NCBI GenBank assembly: GCA_963678255.2
Contig: CAXXTW010000001.1
Location: forward strand, 310,001-374,000
DNA: 64,000 nt
Origin: G963678255 sp963678255
GTDB taxonomy: Bacteria > Cloacimonadota > Cloacimonadia > Cloacimonadales > WRIO01
Direction: 5' to 3'
Shown: one piece after another, positions 45,643 to 54,498 of the stretch
How the letters are laid out: each line of letters begins with the position of its first letter
Position numbering within the stretch: position 1 is the stretch's first letter
Notes under the pieces: model-generated
What the model saw: the letters and a program-made list of their open reading frames with translations, nothing else
What the model was told of the DNA's origin: nothing
The model's database searches: none
Translations under genes and position numbers: made by a program

Positions 45643-46761
45643 TTACAAACCTTTTAATTTATTATTATTTTTAATCCATTCTATAGCTTTAACAAATTCA
45701 TCTTTAGAAACAAAATGACCACCATTAAAAGAGCTTAAAGTGACATTATATCCATATTTTGTTAAAAGGTTATAGGCTTTTTGGGCATTGTCATAAGGAA
45801 CCACATTATCTTTTAAACCATGTACAATCAAGAAAGGAAGATTTTTAGCTTTTTTAATTTGAGAAGTAGTAATCCAATCTTCTCTAAGTCCACCACCAAA
45901 ACTTATAGCTCCGTCAAAGATTTTGGGATTATGGAGAGAAATGCCAAAAGTCATAAATCCACCCTGAGAAAAACCAGTTAGATAGACAGCATTAATAGCA
46001 TACTTTTTCTTTACATCTTCAATAACAGTTAAAACAAATTTAGTGGAAAGTTCACTACTGTGATTTCTATTAATATTTTCTTCAAAGTCAGGGACAGTCC
46101 AGCTAAAGGAGGTTAATTTTCCAGCAGAGTTTTCAAAAGGATAAGGAGCCTGAGGGCAAACATAAATAATGTTTTCATTTTTTATGAATTGAGAATACTT
46201 AATAAATTGCTTATTTGAACCGCCATATCCATGCAAGCCAACCAGAAGAGTATATTTATTTTGAGGATTATAATTTTCAGGAAGAATGATTCTATACCGC
46301 AATTTTACTTCAGTTTGAACATAACCAATAGAACCTAAGAGTTTTTCATTCTTTTCTAAAGCATTTTTGATCTTTTTTAGTGTGCTAACAAACAAGGTGT
46401 CATTTTTAATTTTAGTAAAATCAACATCTTTTTCAATGGAAGAGTAATCAGTCATCCCATATTCAACTGATTTTAAAAGAAAGGCACTTGCTTTTTCAGA
46501 ATTTCCTGTTAAACCATACAAACAAGCAATATTATAAAGAGTCGTTGCATCTTTCATATTTGTTTTCCAATATTCAAGATAATAAGCTAAAGCTTCATTA
46601 TATTTTTCCTGTCCAATTAATTCTTTGCCAATATTCAGGTTTTGTTCAGGTTCATATTTTAACAAGCTATCAATTTCTTGTTCACTAAATGAAAGAGAAA
46701 ACAGTGAGTAGAAAGTAATGAATGTTAATATTAACAAGCTAAGCATTTTATTGTTGATCAT
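45643..46761 (-). CDS. Exported alpha/beta-hydrolase esterase with N-terminal TPR region
   Basis: 372 residues. It has a signal peptide (MLSLLILTFITFYSLFSLSFS), a TPR-like helical segment (~35-110; EALAYYLEYWKTNMKDATTLYNIA in part), then a phospholipase/carboxylesterase hydrolase: nucleophile Ser in LTGFSQGGFM, Asp in HGLKDNVVPY, and His in FNGGHFVS. ATG 46761 has GGAGGTG upstream. It probably acts in the periplasm on an ester; the substrate is unknown. Confidence 0.82.
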   Translation of the reverse strand: MINNKMLSLLILTFITFYSLFSLSFSEQEIDSLLKYEPEQNLNIGKELIGQEKYNEALAYYLEYWKTNMKDATTLYNIACLYGLTGNSEKASAFLLKSVEYGMTDYSSIEKDVDFTKIKNDTLFVSTLKKIKNALEKNEKLLGSIGYVQTEVKLRYRIILPENYNPQNKYTLLVGLHGYGGSNKQFIKYSQFIKNENIIYVCPQAPYPFENSAGKLTSFSWTVPDFEENINRNHSSELSTKFVLTVIEDVKKKYAINAVYLTGFSQGGFMTFGISLHNPKIFDGAISFGGGLREDWITTSQIKKAKNLPFLIVHGLKDNVVPYDNAQKAYNLLTKYGYNVTLSSFNGGHFVSKDEFVKAIEWIKNNNKLKGL

Positions 46762-46878
46762 AAACACCTCCATTTTTAAAAAGAAATAATAACCATATTT
46801 TTTATTATTTGCAGAAAGGTAGAAAAACGTCAATAAGAATTTAGAACAATTAAATTATAGCAGAAAATATGTAGGATT

Positions 46879-47652
46879 TTATTCATTTAAAGATTTGAGA
46901 AGAGTATTATGCAGAATTGTATTTGAAGCAACTATTGAAATATCCCCCATCTTCCAATCTTCCCCATTGAGATTAGATATTGTTCCACCAGCTTCTTGAA
47001 TGAGAAGTATCCCAGCGCTCACATCCCAAGGATTCAAATACCATTCCCAAAAGGCATCATAGATCCCTCTGGCAACATAACAAAGATCCAAAGCAGCACT
47101 TCCAGGTCGTCTGATCCCATGAACTTTAGTTATCATTTTTTTAAAAATGTCAATATTGTCTTCATTTGCTGTTCCGATATTATAGGCAAAACCTGTACCT
47201 AAAAAAGCGTGAGCCAGGTTATCAGTTAAACTAACATGAATTGGGACATTATTCAGAAAAGCCCCTTTTCCTTTATAAGTAGAGTAAAACTCTTGCATGA
47301 TTGGATTATATACTATACCGAAGATAAGCGATCCTTTTAGACTGAAGGCTACCGATATACAAACAAAGGGAAATTGATGAACAAAATTAGTCGTTCCATC
47401 GATAGGATCAATAATCCATAATTGGTCTGCTTCTTTGATAGAAGGGTCTGATTCTTCTGCCAGAAACTTAGAGTTAGGCATTAGTTTTTGAAAGTTTTCT
47501 ATAAGGAAGTTTTCGATTTTTTTATCTGTTTCAGTTACTAGATCAAATGCTACGGATTTAGTAGATATTTCTTTAGGTTTATAGAAATCTGTTTTAAGAA
47601 TATCTCCAGCTGATTTGATTATATCTAAAGTTTTGAGAAAGACATTATACAT
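46879..47652 (-). CDS. suhB: Inositol monophosphatase family protein (SuhB-like)
   Basis: 257 residues with the magnesium-dependent phosphatase motifs AEESD, WIIDPIDGTTNFVH and WDVSAGILLIQEAGG. The family includes inositol-1-phosphatase, and SuhB also acts in rRNA transcription antitermination in E. coli. It lies 9 nt after recX in the same direction, so it is probably cotranscribed with recA-recX. Confidence 0.9.
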   Translation of the reverse strand: MYNVFLKTLDIIKSAGDILKTDFYKPKEISTKSVAFDLVTETDKKIENFLIENFQKLMPNSKFLAEESDPSIKEADQLWIIDPIDGTTNFVHQFPFVCISVAFSLKGSLIFGIVYNPIMQEFYSTYKGKGAFLNNVPIHVSLTDNLAHAFLGTGFAYNIGTANEDNIDIFKKMITKVHGIRRPGSAALDLCYVARGIYDAFWEWYLNPWDVSAGILLIQEAGGTISNLNGEDWKMGDISIVASNTILHNTLLKSLNE

Positions 47653-47661
47653 TTTAGCTCC

Positions 47662-48297
47662 TTAATCATCAATATCTATTTGTTTGAGTTTTTCTAAGAG
47701 AATCGATTTAAAATCATCATAACGATAACCTTTTCTGTAAAGAGTGGTAGCGATTTTTTCATAGATTTGTCTATGCGGTAAAGATTCAAAACGAGAGATT
47801 AATTTTTCAATTAAGTCAGAGACAGATTCATTAAGAGATTCTTTACTGTATAATTCTTTTAGAAGAGGAGAATAAATGGATGAGGGGATTTTTTTAAGTA
47901 TTAATTTGGCTTTAATCTCTTCAGGGCTTTTGTGAAAGAGGATATATTCTTCAATAAACATTTTAGCGTATCTTTGATCAGAGAGGTAATGTTTTTCAAT
48001 AGCAAAGTCGATTAATTTTTTTTTATTATTTTCAGACACATACCATTTTTTTAGATAAGTTTGGCAATCAAATGTTGTTTTTTCAGCATCTGCAAGATAG
48101 TTTAAAAGTTTATCAAGAGCAAAGGCATAGAGTTGTTCATTAATTAAAACAAGTTGTTTTTCATCAAGCTCAATTTCTTCAGCCAAAAGAGAATGAGCGG
48201 GCAGAAGCTTAACAGGCAAAGCGCCTAACAGTTCAGATTCTGTCCGCAGTATTCTTAAGTAAGGTTTAAGCTTCGAAATCCTCAGTAAGATCTTCAT
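47662..48297 (-). CDS. recX: RecA regulator RecX
   Basis: About 211 residues of helical three-repeat RecX type (EKHYLSDQRYAKMFIEEYI, LYRKGYRYDDFKSILLEKL). RecX modulates RecA filaments. ATG 48297 lies inside the last codons of recA (32-bp overlap). A longer frame reaches 48351, but its N-terminus is only the recA overlap. Overlap and order recA-recX indicate translational coupling. Confidence 0.8.
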   Translation of the reverse strand: MKILLRISKLKPYLRILRTESELLGALPVKLLPAHSLLAEEIELDEKQLVLINEQLYAFALDKLLNYLADAEKTTFDCQTYLKKWYVSENNKKKLIDFAIEKHYLSDQRYAKMFIEEYILFHKSPEEIKAKLILKKIPSSIYSPLLKELYSKESLNESVSDLIEKLISRFESLPHRQIYEKIATTLYRKGYRYDDFKSILLEKLKQIDIDD

Positions 48298-49321
48298 TGT
48301 TATCCATAGAAGCCGGAGTAAAATCAAGCGTTTCTTTAATTTTAGATTCAATTTCAGTAATTAAGTGAGGATTTTCCAAGAGGAAAGCTTTTACTTTTTC
48401 AGAGCCTTGCCCGATTTTAGTTTCATTATAAGAATACCAGGAACCGCTTTTAATGACGATTTCCTTTGTAGTAGCCAAATCAAGTAAGATATCAAGTTTT
48501 GAGATACCTTTTCCAAAGATGATAGGGAATTCAACAACTTTAAAAGGAGGGGCAAATTTATTTTTAACGACTTTAACTCTGGTGACATTTCCAACCACTT
48601 GAGCACCAGTAGAAATCTCTTTTATTCCTCCCCCATTTTTAACTTCTAATCTAAGAGAAGAATAAAATTTAAGAGCAACGCCACCAGTGGTTGTTTCTGG
48701 GTTAACATAAGGAGGGGTTCCGATTTTCATACGAGTTTGATTGATGAAGATAACCGCGGTATTTGATTTTGAGACAATAGCTGTAAGTTTTCTTAAAGCT
48801 TGAGACATAAGTCTAGCTTGCAGTCCCACATGCGAATCACCCATTTGACCTTCGATTTCCTGTCTAGGAACCAAAGCAGCTACAGAGTCAACAATAATAA
48901 GATCAATGGCATTTGAGCGAACAAGGGTTTCAACGATTTCGAGTGCTTGCTCTCCACCATCAGGTTGAGAAAGCAATAAGTTATCGATACTAACACCCAG
49001 ATTCCTAGCATAAATGGGATCAAGAGCATGTTCAGCATCAACGAAAGCAACGGTACCACCATCTTTTTGAGCTTCAGCGGCAATATGAAGAGTAAGGGTT
49101 GTTTTACCAGAGGCTTCAGCGCCATACACTTCAGTAATTCTTCCTTTTGGAATACCGCCAATACCGAGTGCGATATCGAGATTTAGAGCTCCGGTAGAGA
49201 TAACATCAACTTTAATTTTTGGTCGATCTCCCAAAAACATGATAGTACCCACACCGTATTTTTTTTCTAGTTGCGACATAGCCGATTTTAAGGCCATTTC
49301 TTTACCTTTTTCCATAGACAT
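48266..49321 (-). CDS. recA: Recombinase RecA
   Basis: 351 residues. It forms the ATP-dependent strand-exchange filament and triggers SOS. Walker A GAEASGKT at 67-74 has Ala-Glu-Ala where E. coli has Pro-Glu-Ser. The LIIVDSVAALVPR Walker B, the IFINQTRMKIG loop and the GGVALKFYSS block are intact. The ATG is preceded by GGGAGG. No LexA-type box was recognised upstream. Confidence 0.98.
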   Translation of the reverse strand: MSMEKGKEMALKSAMSQLEKKYGVGTIMFLGDRPKIKVDVISTGALNLDIALGIGGIPKGRITEVYGAEASGKTTLTLHIAAEAQKDGGTVAFVDAEHALDPIYARNLGVSIDNLLLSQPDGGEQALEIVETLVRSNAIDLIIVDSVAALVPRQEIEGQMGDSHVGLQARLMSQALRKLTAIVSKSNTAVIFINQTRMKIGTPPYVNPETTTGGVALKFYSSLRLEVKNGGGIKEISTGAQVVGNVTRVKVVKNKFAPPFKVVEFPIIFGKGISKLDILLDLATTKEIVIKSGSWYSYNETKIGQGSEKVKAFLLENPHLITEIESKIKETLDFTPASMDNNEDLTEDFEA

Positions 49322-49331
49322 CGTTTCCTCC

Positions 49332-49883
49332 CTACAGATTATATTCAGAAATTATATTATAAATTGGACCATTAGGAGTCAGAGTACTTTTATAAAACCT
49401 GATTTTTTCAAGTTTTATTGAATTCAATACAGAGAGCATTTCTTGATTCCAGATGATTTTTTCTTGATCAAACCAGGGTTTTATCCTGCCCAGAGTGATA
49501 TGAAATAATAATTTTTTATGATCAATTTGGTATCCTAGAGTTTTGATAAAATCCTTTAAACCAAAGTGGAATTGACTGGTAGCAAAATCACAATTTTGAT
49601 AATTGAGCCATAAGGTTCTGGGATTATCATTAGGAAACCATTCCAGTTTAAGATTTGACAGAGTCATTGGTTTTAAAAGGGTAAGGTGATCAGAAATGAA
49701 TTGATCAATTTTAGCCAGGTCTTCATTTTTAGTATCTCCGATAAATTGGAGAGTAAGATGGAGATTTTCTGTTTTTGACCAGGTGATGCCTTTTTTATAG
49801 ACATCTTGTCCCAATTTGAGATATTGGTTAATCTTAAATCTGTCTTCTTCTTTGATTTCAAAGGCGATAAAAGTTCTATGCAA
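49332..49883 (-). CDS. thpR: RNA 2',3'-cyclic phosphodiesterase (LigT/ThpR)
   Basis: About 183 residues of the 2H phosphoesterase family with both HxTx motifs, HLTLQFIGD and HITLGRIK. It hydrolyses 2',3'-cyclic phosphates on RNA. A TTG at 49883 lies 5 nt after AAGGAG; an in-frame GTG at 49889 abuts the ribosome-binding site and is less likely. It sits 10 nt upstream of recA, a common neighbourhood (thpR or cinA next to recA). Confidence 0.9.
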   Translation of the reverse strand: MHRTFIAFEIKEEDRFKINQYLKLGQDVYKKGITWSKTENLHLTLQFIGDTKNEDLAKIDQFISDHLTLLKPMTLSNLKLEWFPNDNPRTLWLNYQNCDFATSQFHFGLKDFIKTLGYQIDHKKLLFHITLGRIKPWFDQEKIIWNQEMLSVLNSIKLEKIRFYKSTLTPNGPIYNIISEYNL

Positions 49884-50118
49884 AATCACTCCTTTTAACT
49901 AATTGATTATATATTAGTAATTCATATAAATCTGTCAACAACTTTTTTTATTATCATATAAATCTATTGCATAAAAGCAACAGGGAGATAAATACAACAA
50001 TAGAAAAAAAATAAGGAGAAAGGAGTGTAAAACAAGAATATATTGACAAAGAGAATAAAATTCACAAAATGGGATTTAAGAATAATACTCTTTAACTTTG
50101 CAAGAATGGAGGAACGAT

Positions 50119-51399
50119 ATGAATTTAAAATATGATAGCTTAAGATTTGAAGGAGAGACCGTCTTAGTAAAGATTTTGGAGGATGATTTTGCCATCAAGA
50201 ATTACTATGATATATTTGAAAACAAAGATGAGTTGAAGCAAATTGTCAACCAGTTATTATCAGATTCAGTTAAGTTAAATCAAATCATAGCCCCTCGACT
50301 TTATGACATTTGTGAAGAAGCTAAGAAGATCATCAACTTTACAGAAGAGATAGATTTTTATATTATATCCTCAATAGAAGTCAATGCATTTTCGATCAAT
50401 GGTTTTAGTTATGTCCCACATATGATCTGTTTAACCTCTTCATTGGTACAATTATTATCAGATGCCGAGTTAAAATTTGTAATTGGTCATGAGATCGGTC
50501 ATTTAATTTATCGTCACAGCCAATTGTATGTAGTGAACAGTTTATTATCCAATCGAGAAGAGAGTGAAGTTCCTGCGCATATAGCCAATGTATTTACACG
50601 TTGGAATCAATATGCAGAGATCAGTGCCGATCGTATCGGTTTTATGGTACAACCAGATTTAGAAACAATTGGAAAGGTTTTCTTTAAGTTTGCATCTGGA
50701 TTATCAGAACAACATTTAAATTTTAACATCAAAGAGTATCTGAAACAACTGGATAAAGTGAAAGAGCTCAATATTGGTGATTTTTATTCAAGCCATCCAG
50801 GTCATTTAATCCGTTTGAAGAGTTTAGAGTTATTTTCAGGCTCGAAGTTATATCCTGCCGTCAAGAAAGGGAAACCAATTAGTATTCATTCATTAAAAAC
50901 AGAGATGGAAAAGATAATATCCTTAATTGAATATCATCCAAAAGATGATGAAGAGAAGAGAGCTGTAGAGTTTATCTCATCAGTTGGATGTTATATTTCA
51001 TATGCAGATGGAGATATGAATTCACAAGAATGGGAACTGTTATATGAATATTTATCAAGATTTACTTCAAAGCCAGAGCAATATTTAGAATTTAAGAATT
51101 TTAAAGAAGTAGAAAAACGAGCAAAAGCTATCTGTAAGAAATATTCAGAGCAGAGTGATGATGATGATAAATACATTTTATTCCAACTAATGATGAAGTT
51201 AGTAATAGCTGATGGCAGATTAGAAGAATCAGAAAAGATCAAACTTTTTGAGATTGGAAAAGCCTTAAACATATCTGAGAAACGAGTTAAAGAAATAATC
51301 CGTGAAGAGAGCGAGAATTACTTATCCCCTCGTAAGAAACTAACCTTAAACAAGTTTTTTTCAAAGAGTCCTTCACCCAAAAAAGACAATCATAATTAA
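50119..51399 (+). CDS. M48-type zinc metallopeptidase with C-terminal TerB-like domain
   Basis: 426 residues. The zinc site HEIGH (His124, Glu125, His128) and downstream AEISADRIG (third ligand) place it in the M48 family. There is no signal peptide or obvious membrane helix, so it appears cytosolic. Residues ~290-410 resemble a TerB/DUF533-type helical domain (SVGCYISYADGDMNSQEWELL in part; LVIADGRLEESEKIKLFEIG). ATG 50119 has GGAGG 6 nt upstream. TTGACA with a weak -10 lies at 50043-50070. Role unknown; perhaps stress proteolysis. Confidence 0.85.
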   Translation: MNLKYDSLRFEGETVLVKILEDDFAIKNYYDIFENKDELKQIVNQLLSDSVKLNQIIAPRLYDICEEAKKIINFTEEIDFYIISSIEVNAFSINGFSYVPHMICLTSSLVQLLSDAELKFVIGHEIGHLIYRHSQLYVVNSLLSNREESEVPAHIANVFTRWNQYAEISADRIGFMVQPDLETIGKVFFKFASGLSEQHLNFNIKEYLKQLDKVKELNIGDFYSSHPGHLIRLKSLELFSGSKLYPAVKKGKPISIHSLKTEMEKIISLIEYHPKDDEEKRAVEFISSVGCYISYADGDMNSQEWELLYEYLSRFTSKPEQYLEFKNFKEVEKRAKAICKKYSEQSDDDDKYILFQLMMKLVIADGRLEESEKIKLFEIGKALNISEKRVKEIIREESENYLSPRKKLTLNKFFSKSPSPKKDNHN

Positions 51400-51555
51400 A
51401 AAATAATAAATATTAATTGCAGAGTCTGAGCTCTGCTCCGGTTTTTAAAAACCAGCAGAATATGTCTCCTGCCACTCGACACATCATTTTTCTAAGCAAC
51501 GTACGTCCATGTGCGTTGCTACTATAAACGCTTCTGGAGAAGCGTTTTACAACTT

Positions 51556-51592
51556 GGGCGATTCGTGAATCGCCCCTACAATTGAAATTATT
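51556..51592 (+). repeat. REP-like hairpin with 17-nt tail
   Basis: GGGCGATTC and GAATCGCCC flank GT, then CTACAATTGAAATTATT. The 37-nt unit is identical to 51860-51896. Further hairpins (AACGCTTCTGGAGAAGCGTT near 51528; a GCAACG/CGTTGC pair near 51500) crowd 51415-51555, where no gene is seen. Confidence 0.8.
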
Positions 51593-51817
51593 CTTTATAA
51601 AAATAATCATCATGATCCCAATTTAGCGGATTATTTACTATATAATCTGATATATGTATGAGAGATTCTCCATTACGAATCACATGTTCATAATAATCTC
51701 TTTGCCAAACAGAGCTTCCTGATCTATGTTTTATTTCATTGATTTTTTTTGCTGTTATCATTTTAAATTTACCAATTATCTTTGGTAACAGCATTTTTCT
51801 TCTCGATTGGGTATGTA

Positions 51818-51836
51818 GGGGGATTCGTGAATCGCC
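51818..51836 (+). repeat. Degenerate REP-like hairpin inside RAYT
   Basis: GGGGGATTCGTGAATCGCC: the same core as the other copies but with an impaired outer stem. It encodes AIHESP on the minus strand. Confidence 0.65.
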
Positions 51837-51859
51837 TTAGCGTTGAACTCTTCTTTTTC

Positions 51860-51896
51860 GGGCGATTCGTGAATCGCCCCTACAATTGAAATTATT
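51860..51896 (+). repeat. REP-like hairpin inside RAYT
   Basis: The 37-nt unit (hairpin plus CTACAATTGAAATTATT) is identical to that at 51556-51592. The tail overlaps RAYT codons AIISI, and the hairpin itself adds GAIHESP in frame. Confidence 0.8.
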
Positions 51897-52184
51897 GCAT
51901 GAAAATGATTTGGCATAACAATAAAGTCAAACAATTCAACATCCTTATCATTTTCTACTTCTAACCAGGTTTCTTTCACAATTTGTCCCATAATATTCAA
52001 AAACATTTGATTATCTTTTATTTTGCCGAATAAACATTCATGCTTGTGAGTACACAAGGTTATAAAGTAAAATCCTTCATTTGAATAATCATATCCTTTT
52101 AGTCTGATAGATCGACGATGATAGAGTTCAGAATCGAAAGACATTATTTCTCCTGATTATATTTATATAACATATTTAATAAAA

Positions 52185-52208
52185 GAGCGATTCGTGAATC
52201 ACCCCTAC
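52185..52208 (+). repeat. Degenerate REP-like hairpin upstream of RAYT
   Basis: GAGCGATTCGTGAATCACCCCTAC, with two mismatches in the stem. It lies ~40 bp upstream of the RAYT start. The following 52209-52431 stretch has no gene. Confidence 0.6.
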
Positions 52209-52431
52209 AAAACTTAAAACACAATAATTTGTCAATCTTTTCTAATTTATTTTTATTATTTATAGTATAAAACAAAAAAGAGCAAGTTCAAAGAAAGAAA
52301 GGATCACCATTCTATTTATACCTATTCTAAGTCTTATTAAAACAGATGATGCTAAAAAGTAATTTTAGAAATAGATTATAATCTTAAAGTATATGAACTT
52401 TTGGATCGACCAGGATGGTTGATTATTGATA

Positions 52432-52524
52432 AGGGTAGGGGGAGCTGTCATTACTGATGCCCCTCCCTCCGAACCGTGCATGAGGTTCTCCCTCACACGA
52501 CTCACCAGAGAATGTTTTACTCTT
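52432..52524 (-). ncRNA. Group II intron 3' relic (domains V-VI)
   Basis: It matches the 3' end of the intron at 37.8 kb: domain VI (GGGGCATCAGTAATGAC region) and domain V (33 nt, 52470-52502, starting GAGTCG and ending CGGTTC), plus ~20 nt of the 3' flank of the RT gene; homology then stops. Domain V differs by a compensatory pair (GCGG/CCGC versus GAGG/CCTC), so it derives from a related intron rather than a decayed copy of the first. No RT is present. Confidence 0.8.
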
Positions 52525-52604
52525 TTTGACAGTCTAGAGGCAAGCTTTTTTTATCTTACTTCTTTTTTATTGACCAACTCAGGGTAAGAATATTTCTTAG
52601 TATC

Positions 52605-53525
52605 ATGAATAAAAAATTATTGCAAGTTTATATTTATGCTATCGTGGCGATGTTGTTTTGGAGCCTAGCTTTTATATGGGTGAAGCAGGTATATGGTTTT
52701 TATAAACCGATAACTGTAGTCATACTCCGGCTCGTCTTAGCGTCGATATTTTTAAATATTGCCTCTAAATTATTCTTTCCAGCGCAAAAGATAAGAAAAG
52801 AGGATTATTGGCGTTTTCTATTATTGGCTTTTTTTGAACCTTTCTGTTATTTTATGGGAGAAAGTTTTGGAATGATGTATGTAACGGCTACTTTAGCCTC
52901 TGTCATAGTTGCTTTAATACCGTTAGTCACTCCATTATTTGCCTGGTTTTTTATAAAAGAGAAAGTAACCCCTTATGAGATTGCTGGATTAATCGTATCA
53001 TTTTTTGGTGTCCTCATGCTAGTGATGCAAGATTTTCAATTAAGCGGAAAGTTTATTGGATATATACTCATGTTTGTTGCTGTGATAGGTGGGACAAATT
53101 ATGGGATTGCTTTACGTACATTAACCGACAAATATAATTCAATCACTATTGTAAAGACACAAACTTTGATTGGTGCTTTCTTATTTTTACCCTTTTTTCT
53201 TCGTTTTGAATATAGTCATTTTATATCGGTTCCGTTTCATTTGCAACCGGTGTTGTTATTAATATTATTAGCAATATTTCCATCATCAATTGCATTTATC
53301 TTATTAACGATCACAGTAAAGAATATTGGAGTTGTGAGAGCCAATATATTTACAAATCTAATCCCTGTATTTACAGCATTGTTATCTTTTTTTATATTAA
53401 GGGAACGATTTTCATTATTTAAGGTATCTGCCATTTTGGTCGTAATCTTTGGATTGTTTGTCTCACAGATGCACAGGATAAATTTTAAGAGGTTTAAGAA
53501 TGAAAAATTTAAGTCTATTACTTAG
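52605..53525 (+). CDS. EamA/DMT-family transporter
   Basis: 306 residues with ten predicted membrane helices in two EamA repeats (MLFWSLAFIWVKQVYGFYKP in part near the N-terminus; VKNIGVVRANIFTNLIPVFTALLSFFILRE in part). Members export amino acids or metabolites. The basic C-terminus (MHRINFKRFKNEKFK) is cytoplasmic. The last 26 bp overlap the next gene. The ribosome-binding site is weak. Confidence 0.88.
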   Translation: MNKKLLQVYIYAIVAMLFWSLAFIWVKQVYGFYKPITVVILRLVLASIFLNIASKLFFPAQKIRKEDYWRFLLLAFFEPFCYFMGESFGMMYVTATLASVIVALIPLVTPLFAWFFIKEKVTPYEIAGLIVSFFGVLMLVMQDFQLSGKFIGYILMFVAVIGGTNYGIALRTLTDKYNSITIVKTQTLIGAFLFLPFFLRFEYSHFISVPFHLQPVLLLILLAIFPSSIAFILLTITVKNIGVVRANIFTNLIPVFTALLSFFILRERFSLFKVSAILVVIFGLFVSQMHRINFKRFKNEKFKSIT

Positions 53526-54498
53526 TTTTATATTATTATTTTGTTTATTGCGCGGATTTCCTTCACAGAGTTATGATTTTCATTTACCGACATCAAGCTT
53601 ATCACCCTTTGAGTCGTCAGTGGGAGGGGTAAATTTAACAGATAGTAACAATCAATTCATACCTTATACCAATCCGGCTTTATTGAAGGATTACAAGCAA
53701 ACCATGTTTGGGTTGTCTTTTTCTATACCACCAAGAAAAAAATCATTTAAAGAAATGTTAAAGACAAATCCATTATTAGAGGACTCGAAATTTAGAGGAG
53801 TCAGTGTACAAACAAAGCGAGCAGGTATGTATTATCAGGTATTAGCGGATGAACACATTGATGAGACGACAGCATTACAACATACCTATAAAGATTTTAA
53901 TTTAAGCACAGTAGCAATATGTGTAGCAGATACAGCAGGAGCAATAGATTGGGGCTTAGGTTTAAAATATATATTTGGACGAATGGTTTATTTAAATGAA
54001 ATCGCACAAGACAGTGCTTATGTTCACCATGATTTTGTAGATTCAAAAGCTAATGGATATTCCTTTGATTTAGGTATTTATCGTAAAATGGGCAATTTTC
54101 ATTTTGGTTTTGTTGTTTATGATGTATATTCCAAACTGTTTTGGGAAGATCAGAAGAATGTGAAATTAAGAACACGTGCAGCATTGAATGTGGAATTGAG
54201 ATCAGGCAATTTTTCCTTATTATCAGGATCCAGCAATCTTTGGAATATTCATGAAAGACCTTATTATAATCAGGGGATTCGTTATGATGTAGCGTTGACG
54301 TCAAGTAAGAAAAACCCACAAAGTATGAGTATGAGCGCAGGGATGAGCAGTAAGGATTATAAAAATAAAGACACAACCTTATTTACTTATGGAATGTCCT
54401 ATTATATCAGTTATATCCGAGTGGATGTTGCCATTCAATCGCAAGGATGGAAAGCTAATAACAGTCAGTATTTATTTTCAGTATCTATGGGTGAATAA
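53500..54498 (+). CDS. Outer-membrane beta-barrel protein, PorV/UPF0164-like
   Basis: 332 residues with a signal peptide (LSLLLSFILLFCLLRGFPS), then alternating amphipathic strands and an early NPALL motif (YTNPALLKDY) typical of PorV/PorQ and UPF0164 FadL-like barrels; the last strand ends FSVSMGE. PorV serves the type IX secretion system in Bacteroidota, so it may relate to the sorting-domain proteins here. That link is inferred. GAGG precedes the ATG. It overlaps the EamA gene and touches the BatA gene (TAATG). Confidence 0.6.
   Translation: MKNLSLLLSFILLFCLLRGFPSQSYDFHLPTSSLSPFESSVGGVNLTDSNNQFIPYTNPALLKDYKQTMFGLSFSIPPRKKSFKEMLKTNPLLEDSKFRGVSVQTKRAGMYYQVLADEHIDETTALQHTYKDFNLSTVAICVADTAGAIDWGLGLKYIFGRMVYLNEIAQDSAYVHHDFVDSKANGYSFDLGIYRKMGNFHFGFVVYDVYSKLFWEDQKNVKLRTRAALNVELRSGNFSLLSGSSNLWNIHERPYYNQGIRYDVALTSSKKNPQSMSMSAGMSSKDYKNKDTTLFTYGMSYYISYIRVDVAIQSQGWKANNSQYLFSVSMGE

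Larger units (their letters stand above)
51588..52144 (-). pseudogene. REP-associated tyrosine transposase (RAYT), frameshifted and invaded by REP hairpins
   Basis: The N-terminal part (52144-51776) has RRSIRLKGYDYSNEGFYFIT (in part) and the HUH motif VMPNHFHAIISI. The C-terminal part (51794-51588) has IIGKFKMITAKKINEI, VWQRDYYEHVIRNGESL and YIVNNPLNW, all characteristic of RAYTs. Between them two REP-derived segments encode GAIHESP and AIHESP. The frame shifts in an A-run (GAAGAAAAATGC) near 51790. It is probably dead as a single protein, although the two halves are otherwise well preserved. Confidence 0.8.
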
